DNA from: an uncultured Acidobacteriota bacterium
Lineage (GTDB): Bacteria > Acidobacteriota > Thermoanaerobaculia > Gp7-AA8
Direction of reading: 5' to 3'
Length of the DNA: 56,761 nt
Assembly (NCBI GenBank): GCA_937870635.1
Contig: CALMZP010000119.1
Span: 1 to 56,761, forward strand
Under the pieces are notes generated by a model that worked only from the letters and a program-made list of their open reading frames with translations, searched no databases and was not told the DNA's origin. The position numbers and the translations under genes are program-made. Shown here one piece after another: positions 27,590-35,607 of the stretch; within the stretch, counting starts at the first letter, position 1; every line of letters begins with the position of its first letter.

Positions 27590-29269
27590 TCAGCGGCTCA
27601 GCTGGCGGTAGCGGATGCGGTGCGGCTGGTCGGCGTCGGCGCCCAGGCGTTTTTTCTTGTCTTCTTCGTACTCGCTGAAGTTGCCGTCGAACCAGTACAC
27701 GCGGCTGTCGCCCTCGAAGGCGAGGATGTGCGTGGCGACGCGGTCGAGGAACCATCGGTCGTGGCTGATGACGATGGCGCAACCCGCGAAGTTCTCGAGA
27801 GCTTCTTCGAGCGCACGCATCGTGTTGACGTCGAGGTCGTTCGTCGGCTCGTCGAGCAGCAGGACGTTGGCGCCTTCCCTGAGCATCTTCGCGAGATGGA
27901 CTCGGTTGCGCTCACCACCGGAGAGCACGCCGACCTTCTTCTGCTGATCCTGGCCGGAGAAGTTGAAGCGCGCGACATAGGCGCGCCCGTTCATCTCCCG
28001 GTCGCCGAGCATGATCAGATCGGATCCGCCGGTGATCTCTTCATAGATGGTCTGGTCGGGGCTGAGCGTGCGGCTCTGATCGATGTAAGCGAGCTTGACG
28101 GTCTCGCCGACGCGGATCGTTCCGGCATCGGGTTTCTCGTCACCGATGATCATCCGGAAGAGCGTGGTCTTGCCGGCTCCGTTCGGGCCGATGATCCCGA
28201 TGATGCCGCCGGGCGGGAGCTTGAAGGTCATCCCCTCCATCAGCAATTTGTCGCCGTACGCCTTGCGGACCTCGTCCGCCTCGACGACGACCTGCCCCAG
28301 GCGCGGGCCCGCGGGGATGTAGAGCTCGAGCTCCTGGACCTTTTCCTTCGATCCCTCGTCGAGCATCTTTTCGTAGGCGTTGATGCGGGCCTTGCCTTTG
28401 GCGTGTCGCGCTTTCGGCGACATGCGGATCCACTCGAGCTCGCGCTGCAGCGTTTTCTGCCGCTGCGATTCTGACTTCTCCTCCTGCTGGAGGCGGTTCT
28501 GTTTCTGCTCGAGCCAGGAGGTGTAGTTGCCCTGCCATGGAATGCCCTGACCGCGGTCGAGCTCGAGGATCCAGCCGGCAACGTTGTCGAGGAAATAGCG
28601 GTCATGCGTCACCGCGATGACCGTGCCGGGATACTTCTGCAGGTGCTGCTCGAGCCAGAGCACCGATTCGGCATCGAGATGGTTCGTCGGTTCGTCGAGC
28701 AGAAGGATGTCCGGCTCCTGCAGAAGAAGACGGCAGAGCGCAACGCGGCGCTTCTCACCGCCCGACAGGACAGAGGCGGGGGTGTCGCCGGGCGGGCAGC
28801 GCAACGCGTCCATCGCCATCTCGAGTTTCGAATCGAGATCCCACGCGCCGCTGGCATCGAGCTTGTCCTGGACCTTCGCCTGGCGGTCCATCAGCTTGTC
28901 CATGTCCGCGTCGGGATCGCCGAAGGCGTTGTTGATCTCGTCGAATTCCTTCAGCAGGTCGATGATCGGCTGGACGCCCTGCTCGACGATCTCCCGGACG
29001 GTCTTGGTCTCATCGAGACGCGGTTCCTGCTCGAGAAATCCGACGGTATAGCCGGGAGAGAGCACCGTCTCCCCGATGTGGTCCTTGTCCACGCCCGCCA
29101 GGATGCGCAGCAGCGAGCTCTTGCCCGACCCGTTCAGACCGATGACCCCGATCTTCGCGCCGTAGTAATAGGAAAGGTAGATGTCCTTGAGGACAGGCTT
29201 CTTATCGTGAAACTTCGAGACTCCGACCATCGAATAGATGATCTTTTGTGTGTCCTGGGTCTTTGCCAT
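27590..29269 (-). CDS. ettA: ABC-F translation factor EttA
   Basis: Energy-dependent translational throttle, a ribosome-associated ABC-F ATPase of 559 aa that binds the E site. It has two ATPase domains: Walker A GLNGSGKSSL near residue 45 and GPNGAGKTTL near 360; signatures LSGGEKRRVALCRLL and LSGGERNRVHLAKML; Walker B ILLLDEPTNHLD and VLLLDEPTNDLD. Between them are the arm insert (WLEQKQNRLQQEEK region) and the P-site linker (MSPKARHAKGKARINAYEKM). The WIRM-SPKARHAKGKAR signature is characteristic of EttA rather than other ABC-F proteins. No membrane segment. A TAGAAT hexamer ends 9 nt before the ATG, with no Shine-Dalgarno sequence. Confidence 0.95.
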   Translation of the reverse strand: MAKTQDTQKIIYSMVGVSKFHDKKPVLKDIYLSYYYGAKIGVIGLNGSGKSSLLRILAGVDKDHIGETVLSPGYTVGFLEQEPRLDETKTVREIVEQGVQPIIDLLKEFDEINNAFGDPDADMDKLMDRQAKVQDKLDASGAWDLDSKLEMAMDALRCPPGDTPASVLSGGEKRRVALCRLLLQEPDILLLDEPTNHLDAESVLWLEQHLQKYPGTVIAVTHDRYFLDNVAGWILELDRGQGIPWQGNYTSWLEQKQNRLQQEEKSESQRQKTLQRELEWIRMSPKARHAKGKARINAYEKMLDEGSKEKVQELELYIPAGPRLGQVVVEADEVRKAYGDKLLMEGMTFKLPPGGIIGIIGPNGAGKTTLFRMIIGDEKPDAGTIRVGETVKLAYIDQSRTLSPDQTIYEEITGGSDLIMLGDREMNGRAYVARFNFSGQDQQKKVGVLSGGERNRVHLAKMLREGANVLLLDEPTNDLDVNTMRALEEALENFAGCAIVISHDRWFLDRVATHILAFEGDSRVYWFDGNFSEYEEDKKKRLGADADQPHRIRYRQLSR

Positions 29270-29278
29270 AGGGGCGGG

Positions 29279-29284
29279 ATTCTA
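29279..29284 (-). promoter_or_regulatory. -10-like hexamer of ettA
   Basis: TAGAAT (minus strand), 9 nt, ATG at 29269. The spacer is GC-only apart from the last base and contains no Shine-Dalgarno sequence. Confidence 0.45.
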
Positions 29285-29315
29285 TGCGAAGCCGGGGAGG
29301 GCGGCGGGGGGGGTC

Positions 29316-29377
29316 GATTTTGGATTTTGGATTTTGGATTTTGGATTTGGGCCAATCCAAAATCCAAAATCCAAAAT
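29316..29377. repeat. GATTTTG/CAAAATC heptamer hairpin (second copy)
   Basis: Left arm of GATTTTG units 29316-29349, loop GGGCC, right arm of CCAAAAT units 29354-29377. It has the same heptamer and layout as 15389-15450, but here the left arm is the longer one. It ends 3 nt from the stop of the SpoIIE-type gene. Confidence 0.9.
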
Positions 29378-29380
29378 GGG

Positions 29381-31840
29381 TCAATTGACCGAATATCCGG
29401 CCAGGGCCTCCGCCGCCTTCGGTACGAAGTCGGCGGCCGGCTGATCGAACGAGACGACGACCAGCGTCTGGTCGTCCTCCGGGGGGCGGTTGCGCGTGAA
29501 CTTCTTCACCGCGGCGAGCAGGGTCTTCTTGATGTCTTCGGCGCTCAGGTGTCCGCTCTGTACGAGCGTCTGCTCGAAACGATCGAATCCGAACGGCTCA
29601 CCATCGTCGTCGAGCGCTTCGATCAGCCCATCGCTATAGAGGATGAGGCGGTCGCCCGCGCTGAAGTCGACCGTGTGCTCGCGGAATGCTTCCCTGCGGC
29701 GCACGCCGAGGGGGAATCCCCACGACGACAGCGATTCGAGCTTCCCCGAAGCGGCACGAAACACATAGGGATCGAGATGACCGGCGGATGAGAACCGCAG
29801 CTTGTGAGTGCGCGCGTCGAGCAGGCCGAAGAAAAACGTCATCAGGATCCGCTTCGGTGCGGTCCGGATCACGATGTCATTCAAAACCTGCATCACCGTC
29901 CTCGGAGATGGATCGTTGTTCAGCTGGACGAGCAGGGCGGCCTTGGCCATGGCCATGACGATGCCGCTGGTGAGGCCGTGACCGGAGACGTCGCCGAAGG
30001 CGATGCCGATCTGACCATTGGCCTGAGGGAGAAAGTCGAAGTAGTCGCCGCCGATCTCCGTGGCAGCGCGATAATGCGACGCAACCGAGGCGCCGGAAAC
30101 CTCCGGCGATTCGAGTGGCAGCAGCGCGGCCTGGATGCGATTGGCGGCATCGATCTCGGCCTTGACGCGTTCGCGCTCCACGATTCTCTTCACGTGAGGG
30201 GCGAGATCCTCGTAGCTGTAGACGACCTCGCGCCGCGTCATGAGGGCGGCGATCGAATAAACGAGCAGGATCCCCGGCGGTATGGCAATGGTCGTCGCCA
30301 CGGATTGAAAGAATTCGCCGCCGCTGACCGACAGCACCGGCAGCGCGTACACGAGCAGCGCGCCGCCGAAAAGTGCGACCGTTGCCGAAAGAAGGTCCCA
30401 CGCCAGAAACACCGCGATCGTGACGGCCGCGGCACCCCAGTTGAATCCCAGGCTGCGGAGAAAAGGCTCCGTGGGTGGTGCGGCAACGGACGAGATCGCC
30501 CCGAACAGCAACGCGACCGCAATTCCGACGGGAAGGATGCGCCGCCGGTTCGCGGCGGCGAGCACGAACAGAATACCGATGACGCAGAAGCCGATCGCCT
30601 CTCCCGCTGAGCCCACGAGCACCGCGGCCGGTCCGCCGAGGACGACGATCATCGCGCTGCCGAGACCGAGGGAAGGATGAGTCAGGCCGAGAGCCATCGC
30701 GATGAGGCTGATGAGGAACGCACCCGCCGCCACGGCCGGTGCAGCCAGCACGCCGCGCAGGATCGATCTGCCGACGGTCGCGTTGAACGGATCGCGGCGC
30801 AGAAGGGCGTCGAACGACGCGAGCCGTTCACCCCACCGCTCGCGCGCGTAGCTCTCGCCGACGGCCCATGCGAAGAACGCCAGGACAGCTGCGGGCAGCT
30901 CGAAGAACAGGACCGTGAATGCGCCGACGGCCCACGCCGTGGACTGCGCATCGATGCTTCCGAATCCGGTTCCCTCCGCGCGCGACGCTCCGATGAGCAT
31001 GTTCATCACGATCGAGAGGCCGAGGAGAACGAAGAAGAGCAGGGAAGCGGTGCCCACCCCGACTTCGCCGGCGTGATACTTCTTCAGGAAGATTGTCAGC
31101 AGGATGAGGAGCAGCGTGTACATCACGCCGTAGCGTCCGAATGTGGCGACGATCTCCCCCGCGTTGTCGCCGCGGAAGGTGCGTCCGTCCGCGTACTCTT
31201 CGATCAGGCCCCAGCCGGTGAATTTGTCCCCTGCGAAATGGACCCACAGATAAGGGACGACGGCGCCGGTTGGAAAATCGGACGGGATCCGGTAGCGGAC
31301 GACCCAGTCCGTGCGGTTCCTGAGACGGTTCGGGCGCGCATCCTCGAACTGCGGGGTGGGCGCGCCCGGTATGGATCGTGATGAGACGAATGCGTCCGCG
31401 CGTTTCCTGATCTCGGCTTCTTCCAGACGCGCTCCAGGCTCTTCGTTTCTGAGCCGCAGGCGGCGCATCAGAACTTCGCCGGTTCGCTCATTCACGACGA
31501 CATCGCCGTAAGGAACGAACTTCTCCAGCCCGCGGCGGTAGTAGGTCGCGCGATATCCGCCGAGACGGGGGCCGATGGCCGGGTCCTCCATGGCCCTGCG
31601 GCGCAACTCCGGGTTCCTGTCCAGAACCTGATCGAGCGGTCCGGAGCCCGACCAGTTGAGGCTCGACCACGCCTGATCCACGGGTATGCCCGCCCGCCGC
31701 GCCTCGGCGTCCGCGACAGCTCTGGCCTGAGCCCGGGTCAGCCGGATTCCATGCGGCTGGGACGAGTTGAACCGCGGAATCAGGACGAAAAGCGCAGCAA
31801 TACCGGCGAGGCACGCCAGGAACGGGGCAAAGCGCTTCAT
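29381..31840 (-). CDS. Membrane-anchored SpoIIE/PP2C-type phosphatase
   Basis: Protein of 819 aa. An N-terminal hydrophobic helix is followed by a periplasmic region of about 200 residues (a TRAQARAVADAEARRAGI segment), then about nine membrane helices (about 235-560), a short coiled linker (VERERVKAEIDAANRIQAALLP), and a C-terminal SpoIIE domain. The metal-binding motifs are present: GGDYFD, FGDVSGHGL, and ILYSDGLIEA with the preceding GDRL. Such proteins are usually Ser/Thr phosphatases acting on anti-anti-sigma factors, but no SpoIIAA/SpoIIAB genes are here. I chose the ATG at 31840, which gives a signal anchor; there is no Shine-Dalgarno sequence. It diverges from the acyltransferase gene. 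Confidence 0.85.
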   Translation of the reverse strand: MKRFAPFLACLAGIAALFVLIPRFNSSQPHGIRLTRAQARAVADAEARRAGIPVDQAWSSLNWSGSGPLDQVLDRNPELRRRAMEDPAIGPRLGGYRATYYRRGLEKFVPYGDVVVNERTGEVLMRRLRLRNEEPGARLEEAEIRKRADAFVSSRSIPGAPTPQFEDARPNRLRNRTDWVVRYRIPSDFPTGAVVPYLWVHFAGDKFTGWGLIEEYADGRTFRGDNAGEIVATFGRYGVMYTLLLILLTIFLKKYHAGEVGVGTASLLFFVLLGLSIVMNMLIGASRAEGTGFGSIDAQSTAWAVGAFTVLFFELPAAVLAFFAWAVGESYARERWGERLASFDALLRRDPFNATVGRSILRGVLAAPAVAAGAFLISLIAMALGLTHPSLGLGSAMIVVLGGPAAVLVGSAGEAIGFCVIGILFVLAAANRRRILPVGIAVALLFGAISSVAAPPTEPFLRSLGFNWGAAAVTIAVFLAWDLLSATVALFGGALLVYALPVLSVSGGEFFQSVATTIAIPPGILLVYSIAALMTRREVVYSYEDLAPHVKRIVERERVKAEIDAANRIQAALLPLESPEVSGASVASHYRAATEIGGDYFDFLPQANGQIGIAFGDVSGHGLTSGIVMAMAKAALLVQLNNDPSPRTVMQVLNDIVIRTAPKRILMTFFFGLLDARTHKLRFSSAGHLDPYVFRAASGKLESLSSWGFPLGVRRREAFREHTVDFSAGDRLILYSDGLIEALDDDGEPFGFDRFEQTLVQSGHLSAEDIKKTLLAAVKKFTRNRPPEDDQTLVVVSFDQPAADFVPKAAEALAGYSVN

Positions 31841-31850
31841 GGATGGGACC

Positions 31851-31856
31851 ATTCTA
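31851..31856 (-). promoter_or_regulatory. -10-like hexamer of the SpoIIE-type gene
   Basis: TAGAAT (minus strand) ends 10 nt before the ATG at 31840, one of the wider spacings in the set. Confidence 0.35.
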
Positions 31857-31910
31857 ACGGGCGACGCTTCCGGCATTCATTTACGATTCGGTGGCATTGC
31901 GGTTTCGTCG

Positions 31911-33185
31911 ATGAGAGCCTTTCTGACCACGCTGTTCCGGCGGATGCTGAAGATTTACTACCGCCGGATCGAGATCGTCGGCGCGCAGAACATCCCTGCG
32001 GGCCTGCCTGTCATCTTCGCCGTCAACCATCCCAACGGCCTCGTCGATCCGTTGTTCATTCTCGGATTCGTGCCGCGGAAGGTGTCGTTCCTGGCGAAGG
32101 CTCCGCTCTTCAGAATGCCGCTGATCGGATATTTCGTACGAGTCTTCGATTCAGTCCCGGTTTATCGCAAGCAGGACAACGTGGCTGGCACCCACGCGGA
32201 GACGTTTGCGCGCGCTCGCGACATCCTCTCTTCCGGCGGCGCGATCGCGATCTTCCCGGAAGGTACGACGCACAGCGACGCACGCCTTCGCGAATTCAAG
32301 ACCGGCGCGGCACGCATCGCACTCGGATCATCCCTTCCGGGGATGACGATCGTGCCCGCGGGCATTTACTACACCGAGAAGCAGACGTTCAGGAGCAAAG
32401 CGATGATCGTGTTCGGCGAGCCGCTGGCGGTTGCGGCTGCGGGCACCCCCGGTTCAGAACCGCCGCATGAAGAAGTTCGCGCGCTGACCGAGAGAATCGA
32501 GAACGGCCTGACGGCTCTCACGCTCGAAGCCGACTCGCACGCCGCTCTCGAGCTCGTTGCGCATGCCGAAGACATCTTTACTTCCGATGACGATCAGCCG
32601 CTGGCGGAAGAGCTGGAGCTGCGCCGGCGATTCGTGGCGGGCTATCACGCGCTGCGCGATCGGGACCCCCAGCGCCTCGCGCGCCTCGAGTCCCAGATCC
32701 GCCGGTTCGTATCGGAACTGCGCCGTGCGGGGATCGAGCCGCACGAGCTGAGAACGCGGATCGATTTCGGGATCATTGCCCGACTGGTCCTGCTGTTTCC
32801 GGTGGCGGCGGCCGGAATGCTCGTGCATTACGTGCCATACATGGCCGTTGACCTTCTGGCGAAGAGGTTCAGCGGCGGCAGCGAGCTGATGGCCACGGTC
32901 AAGTTCGTCTCCGCGCTGGCGATCTATCCGTTCTGGTGGATGGCGGTGAGCGGTCTGGTGTGGTGGATGTGGGGTCTCCCCGTTGCGATCGTCACCTTCT
33001 TCGCCCTCCCGGTCATCGGATACGCGGCATTGAAGTTGATGGAGGATCTCGATGACGCCGTGGGACGAGTGCGCGCGCTCTTCCATGGACTGTTCTCTCG
33101 CGACAGACATCAGCATCTGATCGAGCGGCGGAGGTCCATCCGTCGCGAGATCGCCTCGCTGGAGTCGCTGGTCGAGGGGATGTGA
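31911..33185 (+). CDS. 1-acyl-glycerol-3-phosphate acyltransferase-like membrane protein
   Basis: Protein of 424 aa in the PlsC/LPLAT superfamily. The catalytic block is NHPNGLVDP (an H-x5-D variant seen in the GPAT/DHAPAT-like subfamily rather than the classical H-x4-D), followed by substrate-binding FPEGTTH and VPAGIYYTE. The C-terminal half adds two hydrophobic segments (IIARLVLLFPVAAAGMLVHY; IYPFWWMAVSGLVWWMWG and beyond) and a basic tail. It probably acylates a glycerophospholipid or lysolipid at the inner membrane. The start ATG at 31911 was chosen because the hydrophobic amphipathic N-terminus starts there. Its neighbours do not show a lipid operon. Confidence 0.85.
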   Translation: MRAFLTTLFRRMLKIYYRRIEIVGAQNIPAGLPVIFAVNHPNGLVDPLFILGFVPRKVSFLAKAPLFRMPLIGYFVRVFDSVPVYRKQDNVAGTHAETFARARDILSSGGAIAIFPEGTTHSDARLREFKTGAARIALGSSLPGMTIVPAGIYYTEKQTFRSKAMIVFGEPLAVAAAGTPGSEPPHEEVRALTERIENGLTALTLEADSHAALELVAHAEDIFTSDDDQPLAEELELRRRFVAGYHALRDRDPQRLARLESQIRRFVSELRRAGIEPHELRTRIDFGIIARLVLLFPVAAAGMLVHYVPYMAVDLLAKRFSGGSELMATVKFVSALAIYPFWWMAVSGLVWWMWGLPVAIVTFFALPVIGYAALKLMEDLDDAVGRVRALFHGLFSRDRHQHLIERRRSIRREIASLESLVEGM

Positions 33186-33449
33186 TCTCGCCGGTACCCC
33201 CTCGCTGAACGAACCCACAAGGCGGGAACGGTGGAGCGCGGGCGACCTCGCCCGCGCCCAAAGCGAAGCGCGCCCCCCGACTGCTCGGCGTGAAGACCGC
33301 GGGCTAGGTGGCCCCGCGCTCCACTTCGATAGCCATGAGGCCCAATGCTGCCGGTGCGCCATCGCTTTTTCGCTGACCGATCCCCGCGTCATGTACCTGG
33401 GCCTGGAGGTCGGGCGCGGTGCCCGGTGAGCTACCATGGACTCCGGTCC
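33186..33449. repeat. GGGCGA-family composite repeat and leader of the NarL-type kinase
   Basis: GTGGAGCGCGGGCGACCTCG palindrome at 33231-33260 faces a decayed partner (GGGCTAGGTGGCCCCGCGCTCCAC) ending at 33323, bounded by GTGGAG and CTCCAC. The rest, 33324-33449, is the leader of the kinase gene, with no strong Shine-Dalgarno. Confidence 0.75.
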
Positions 33450-34646
33450 ATGCAGGGTTTCAAAGAGATTTGTGCGGCCCTGGCCCAATGGCCGAGGAAC
33501 GTGCATTCGGATTACCGGACGCTCGCGTCGGAGTGTGCCGAAAACGCGCGCATTCTTTTCGATGCGGAACGCGTGATTCTGGTGTTCTCCGAGCGCGATG
33601 AGCCATGGATGACCATGGTGGAGTCGGATGCGAATGGTTCCACCTGGCGCGAAGAGGATGAAGCGCCCGATCCCCTCGTCGACGAATCTCTGGAGGCGAC
33701 GAATTTCGTGCTGATGTCGGGTGGGAGGGTGTTGCGGGTTCCGGACGGGAAGCCGTCGGTCGTGGAGCAGGCGATCCATCATGAGATCGCATCGAGATGC
33801 GCGGGCGAGGTCATTCTCAGCGTTTCGATCGACGCGGAAGAGGCACAGGGCCGGCTCTTCGTGTGTTCGCCGAAGGTCGAGCCGGAAGCGATGCTTCTGG
33901 CCGCCGGAATCGTGGCGACGCTGGCCTCGATGCGCTTCGAGGCGACGTCGCATGCTGACCTCGCCGTGCGCGATGCCGTGGCGCAGGAGAGGACGCGTGT
34001 GGCGAGGGATCTTCACGACGGCCTGCTCCAGTCGTTCACCGGCGTCGTGCTGCAGCTGGAGACGATTCACAGCCACATCGAGGAAAACCCGGCGGAGGCG
34101 CAGCGGATGATCACCGACGCGCAGGGAACGATCATGGCCGACCAGCGGGAACTGCGCCGGTTCGTCGAGCAGCTGCGTCCTCGTCCGTTGCGGCGCGAAA
34201 CACCGTACGACTTCACGGCCCGGCTCGAGGATCTCCGCGCGCGGTTCGAAAAGCAGTGGGGTATCAGGATCGTCTACGACATTGCCGACATCGAGCCCCT
34301 CGTCGGGGCCTACCTGGGACAGGAGACCTTCCGGCTCATTCACGAAGCAGTGATGAACTCGGCGAAGCACGGGAACGCGTCACTCGTCGAGGTGGAGCTG
34401 AAAACGGCCGACGGCGAGATGCAGATCAAGGTCGCCGACAATGGCAATGGCTTCCCGTTCCAGGGGCGGCTGACGCTCGCCCAGATGAGGGAATCGGGGG
34501 GGGGGCCGACGGTCCTGGCCGAACGCGTTCATTCGCTGAATGGCAACCTCGTCGTAGACTCTACGGACAACGGTTCCACAATCAGCATTTCGGTGCCTCT
34601 GGGGTGGGGTGGATCGACCGATGCCAACGACGCTCGTTCTCGCTGA
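33450..34646 (+). CDS. NarL-type sensor histidine kinase (GAF-like sensor, HisKA_3)
   Basis: Cytoplasmic kinase of 398 aa. The N-terminal 170 residues are a GAF-like sensor. The HisKA_3 domain has the phospho-acceptor His in ARDLHDGLLQSF, followed by a HATPase with N-box (HEAVMNSAKHGNAS) and G-box DNGNGF. This is the usual partner of a NarL-family regulator, and that gene overlaps its 3' end. A run of ten G residues at 34496-34505 encodes SGGGP, so slippage there would frameshift the last ~45 residues. The start ATG at 33450 follows an in-frame leader with no recognisable domain. Confidence 0.88.
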   Translation: MQGFKEICAALAQWPRNVHSDYRTLASECAENARILFDAERVILVFSERDEPWMTMVESDANGSTWREEDEAPDPLVDESLEATNFVLMSGGRVLRVPDGKPSVVEQAIHHEIASRCAGEVILSVSIDAEEAQGRLFVCSPKVEPEAMLLAAGIVATLASMRFEATSHADLAVRDAVAQERTRVARDLHDGLLQSFTGVVLQLETIHSHIEENPAEAQRMITDAQGTIMADQRELRRFVEQLRPRPLRRETPYDFTARLEDLRARFEKQWGIRIVYDIADIEPLVGAYLGQETFRLIHEAVMNSAKHGNASLVEVELKTADGEMQIKVADNGNGFPFQGRLTLAQMRESGGGPTVLAERVHSLNGNLVVDSTDNGSTISISVPLGWGGSTDANDARSR

Positions 34647-35259
34647 CGATCATCCGATCATTCTCGAAGGTCTGTCGCAGCTGTTCCAGCGCGACAAGAG
34701 CTTCAAGGTGCTCGCCACATGCACTTCCGGGCAGGAAGCGATCGCCGCCGTGCGCGCAAACAAGCCGGATGTCCTGGTGCTCGACGTCCGGATGCCCAAC
34801 GGCGACGGCCTGTCCGTGCTCAAACAGATCCACGATGATCATCTGACGACGCGGGTCGTTCTTCTGACCGCTTCGATGGAAGATGACGAGGTCCTGCAGG
34901 CGATGGAGCACGGGGTGTGGGGTCTGGTTCTCAAGGAAGCAGCGGCCGTCTCGCTCGTCGATACGGTGCGGCGCGTCACGAAAGGCGAGCGGACGCTCGA
35001 TCAGTCGATGATCGTCCGCGCGCTCGACCGGATGCTGGAGCGCCAGAACGGAATGCGTCACGCCGCGGAGGTGCTCTCGCGGCGCGAGGCGGAGATCGTG
35101 AAGATGGTCGCCGCGGGCCTGCGCAACAAGGAGATCGCGACGAAGCTCTTCATCGGCGAGGGTACGGTGAAGACGCATCTGCACGCGATCTACAAGAAGC
35201 TGGGAGTCCACGGTCGCGTCGAGCTGACGCTGTACGCGCAGGAGCGCGGGCTCGTCTGA
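34621..35259 (+). CDS. NarL/FixJ-family response regulator
   Basis: Transcription regulator of 212 aa. The receiver has the acidic pocket LADDHP, phospho-acceptor Asp in VLVLDVRMPNGDG, the Thr in VVLLTAS and the Lys in LVLKEAA. The C-terminal LuxR-type HTH has LSRREAEIVKMVAAGLRNKE, then GTVKTHLHAIYKKLGV. It overlaps the kinase by 26 nt, so they form one translationally linked two-component system. An in-frame GTG at 34609 is an alternative start. The targets are unknown. The heptamer array begins immediately after its TGA. Confidence 0.93.
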   Translation: MPTTLVLADDHPIILEGLSQLFQRDKSFKVLATCTSGQEAIAAVRANKPDVLVLDVRMPNGDGLSVLKQIHDDHLTTRVVLLTASMEDDEVLQAMEHGVWGLVLKEAAAVSLVDTVRRVTKGERTLDQSMIVRALDRMLERQNGMRHAAEVLSRREAEIVKMVAAGLRNKEIATKLFIGEGTVKTHLHAIYKKLGVHGRVELTLYAQERGLV

Positions 35260-35487
35260 CCGTTAACCGTTAACCGTTAACCGTTAACCGTTAACCGTTA
35301 ACCGTTAACCGTTAACCGTTAACCGTAAGTCCGCGTATCTGGCCACGTCACCCTGAGCCGCGAAGACGGCGAAGGGTCTCAAGATGCGTAGCCTGAGATC
35401 CTTCGGCGTCTCCGCGCCTCAGGATGACGTGAGGCGTGTCACGCTCCCTGCGGTTAACGGTTAACGGTTAACGGTTAACGGTTAACG
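35260..35487. repeat. CCGTTAA heptamer arrays flanking a palindromic element
   Basis: Nine perfect CCGTTAA units (35260-35322, plus a partial) and five inverted TTAACGG units (35451-35487) bracket the TCACCCTGAGCCGCG palindrome at 35344-35432. The layout is an inverted heptamer pair around a stem-loop. Confidence 0.92.
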
Positions 35488-35607
35488 ACTTAGGTACCGT
35501 CCGCAGGTCCGCTATAACCTTCGGTATACCCGTAATTCGCACCATCGCCGGATACCTGTGTGTTTGCACAGAGGCTAAGTTGCTTCCTGTATTTGTCCGC
35601 ATAACAG
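35488..35607. other. Leader of the GGDEF/EAL gene
   Basis: 120 bp between the right heptamer array and the ATG at 35608. No hairpin or clear promoter is seen, and the Shine-Dalgarno is weak. Confidence 0.3.

Noticed and set aside
32454-34370. 638-codon minus-strand ORF across the acyltransferase and kinase genes
   Set aside because: It runs antisense to two genes with clear motifs and through repeat DNA, as expected for GC-rich DNA.
35260-35487. CRISPR or telomere-like array (CCGTTAA repeats)
   Set aside because: The repeats are contiguous with a 7-bp period and no spacers, and no cas genes are near; a telomere is not expected mid-replicon.
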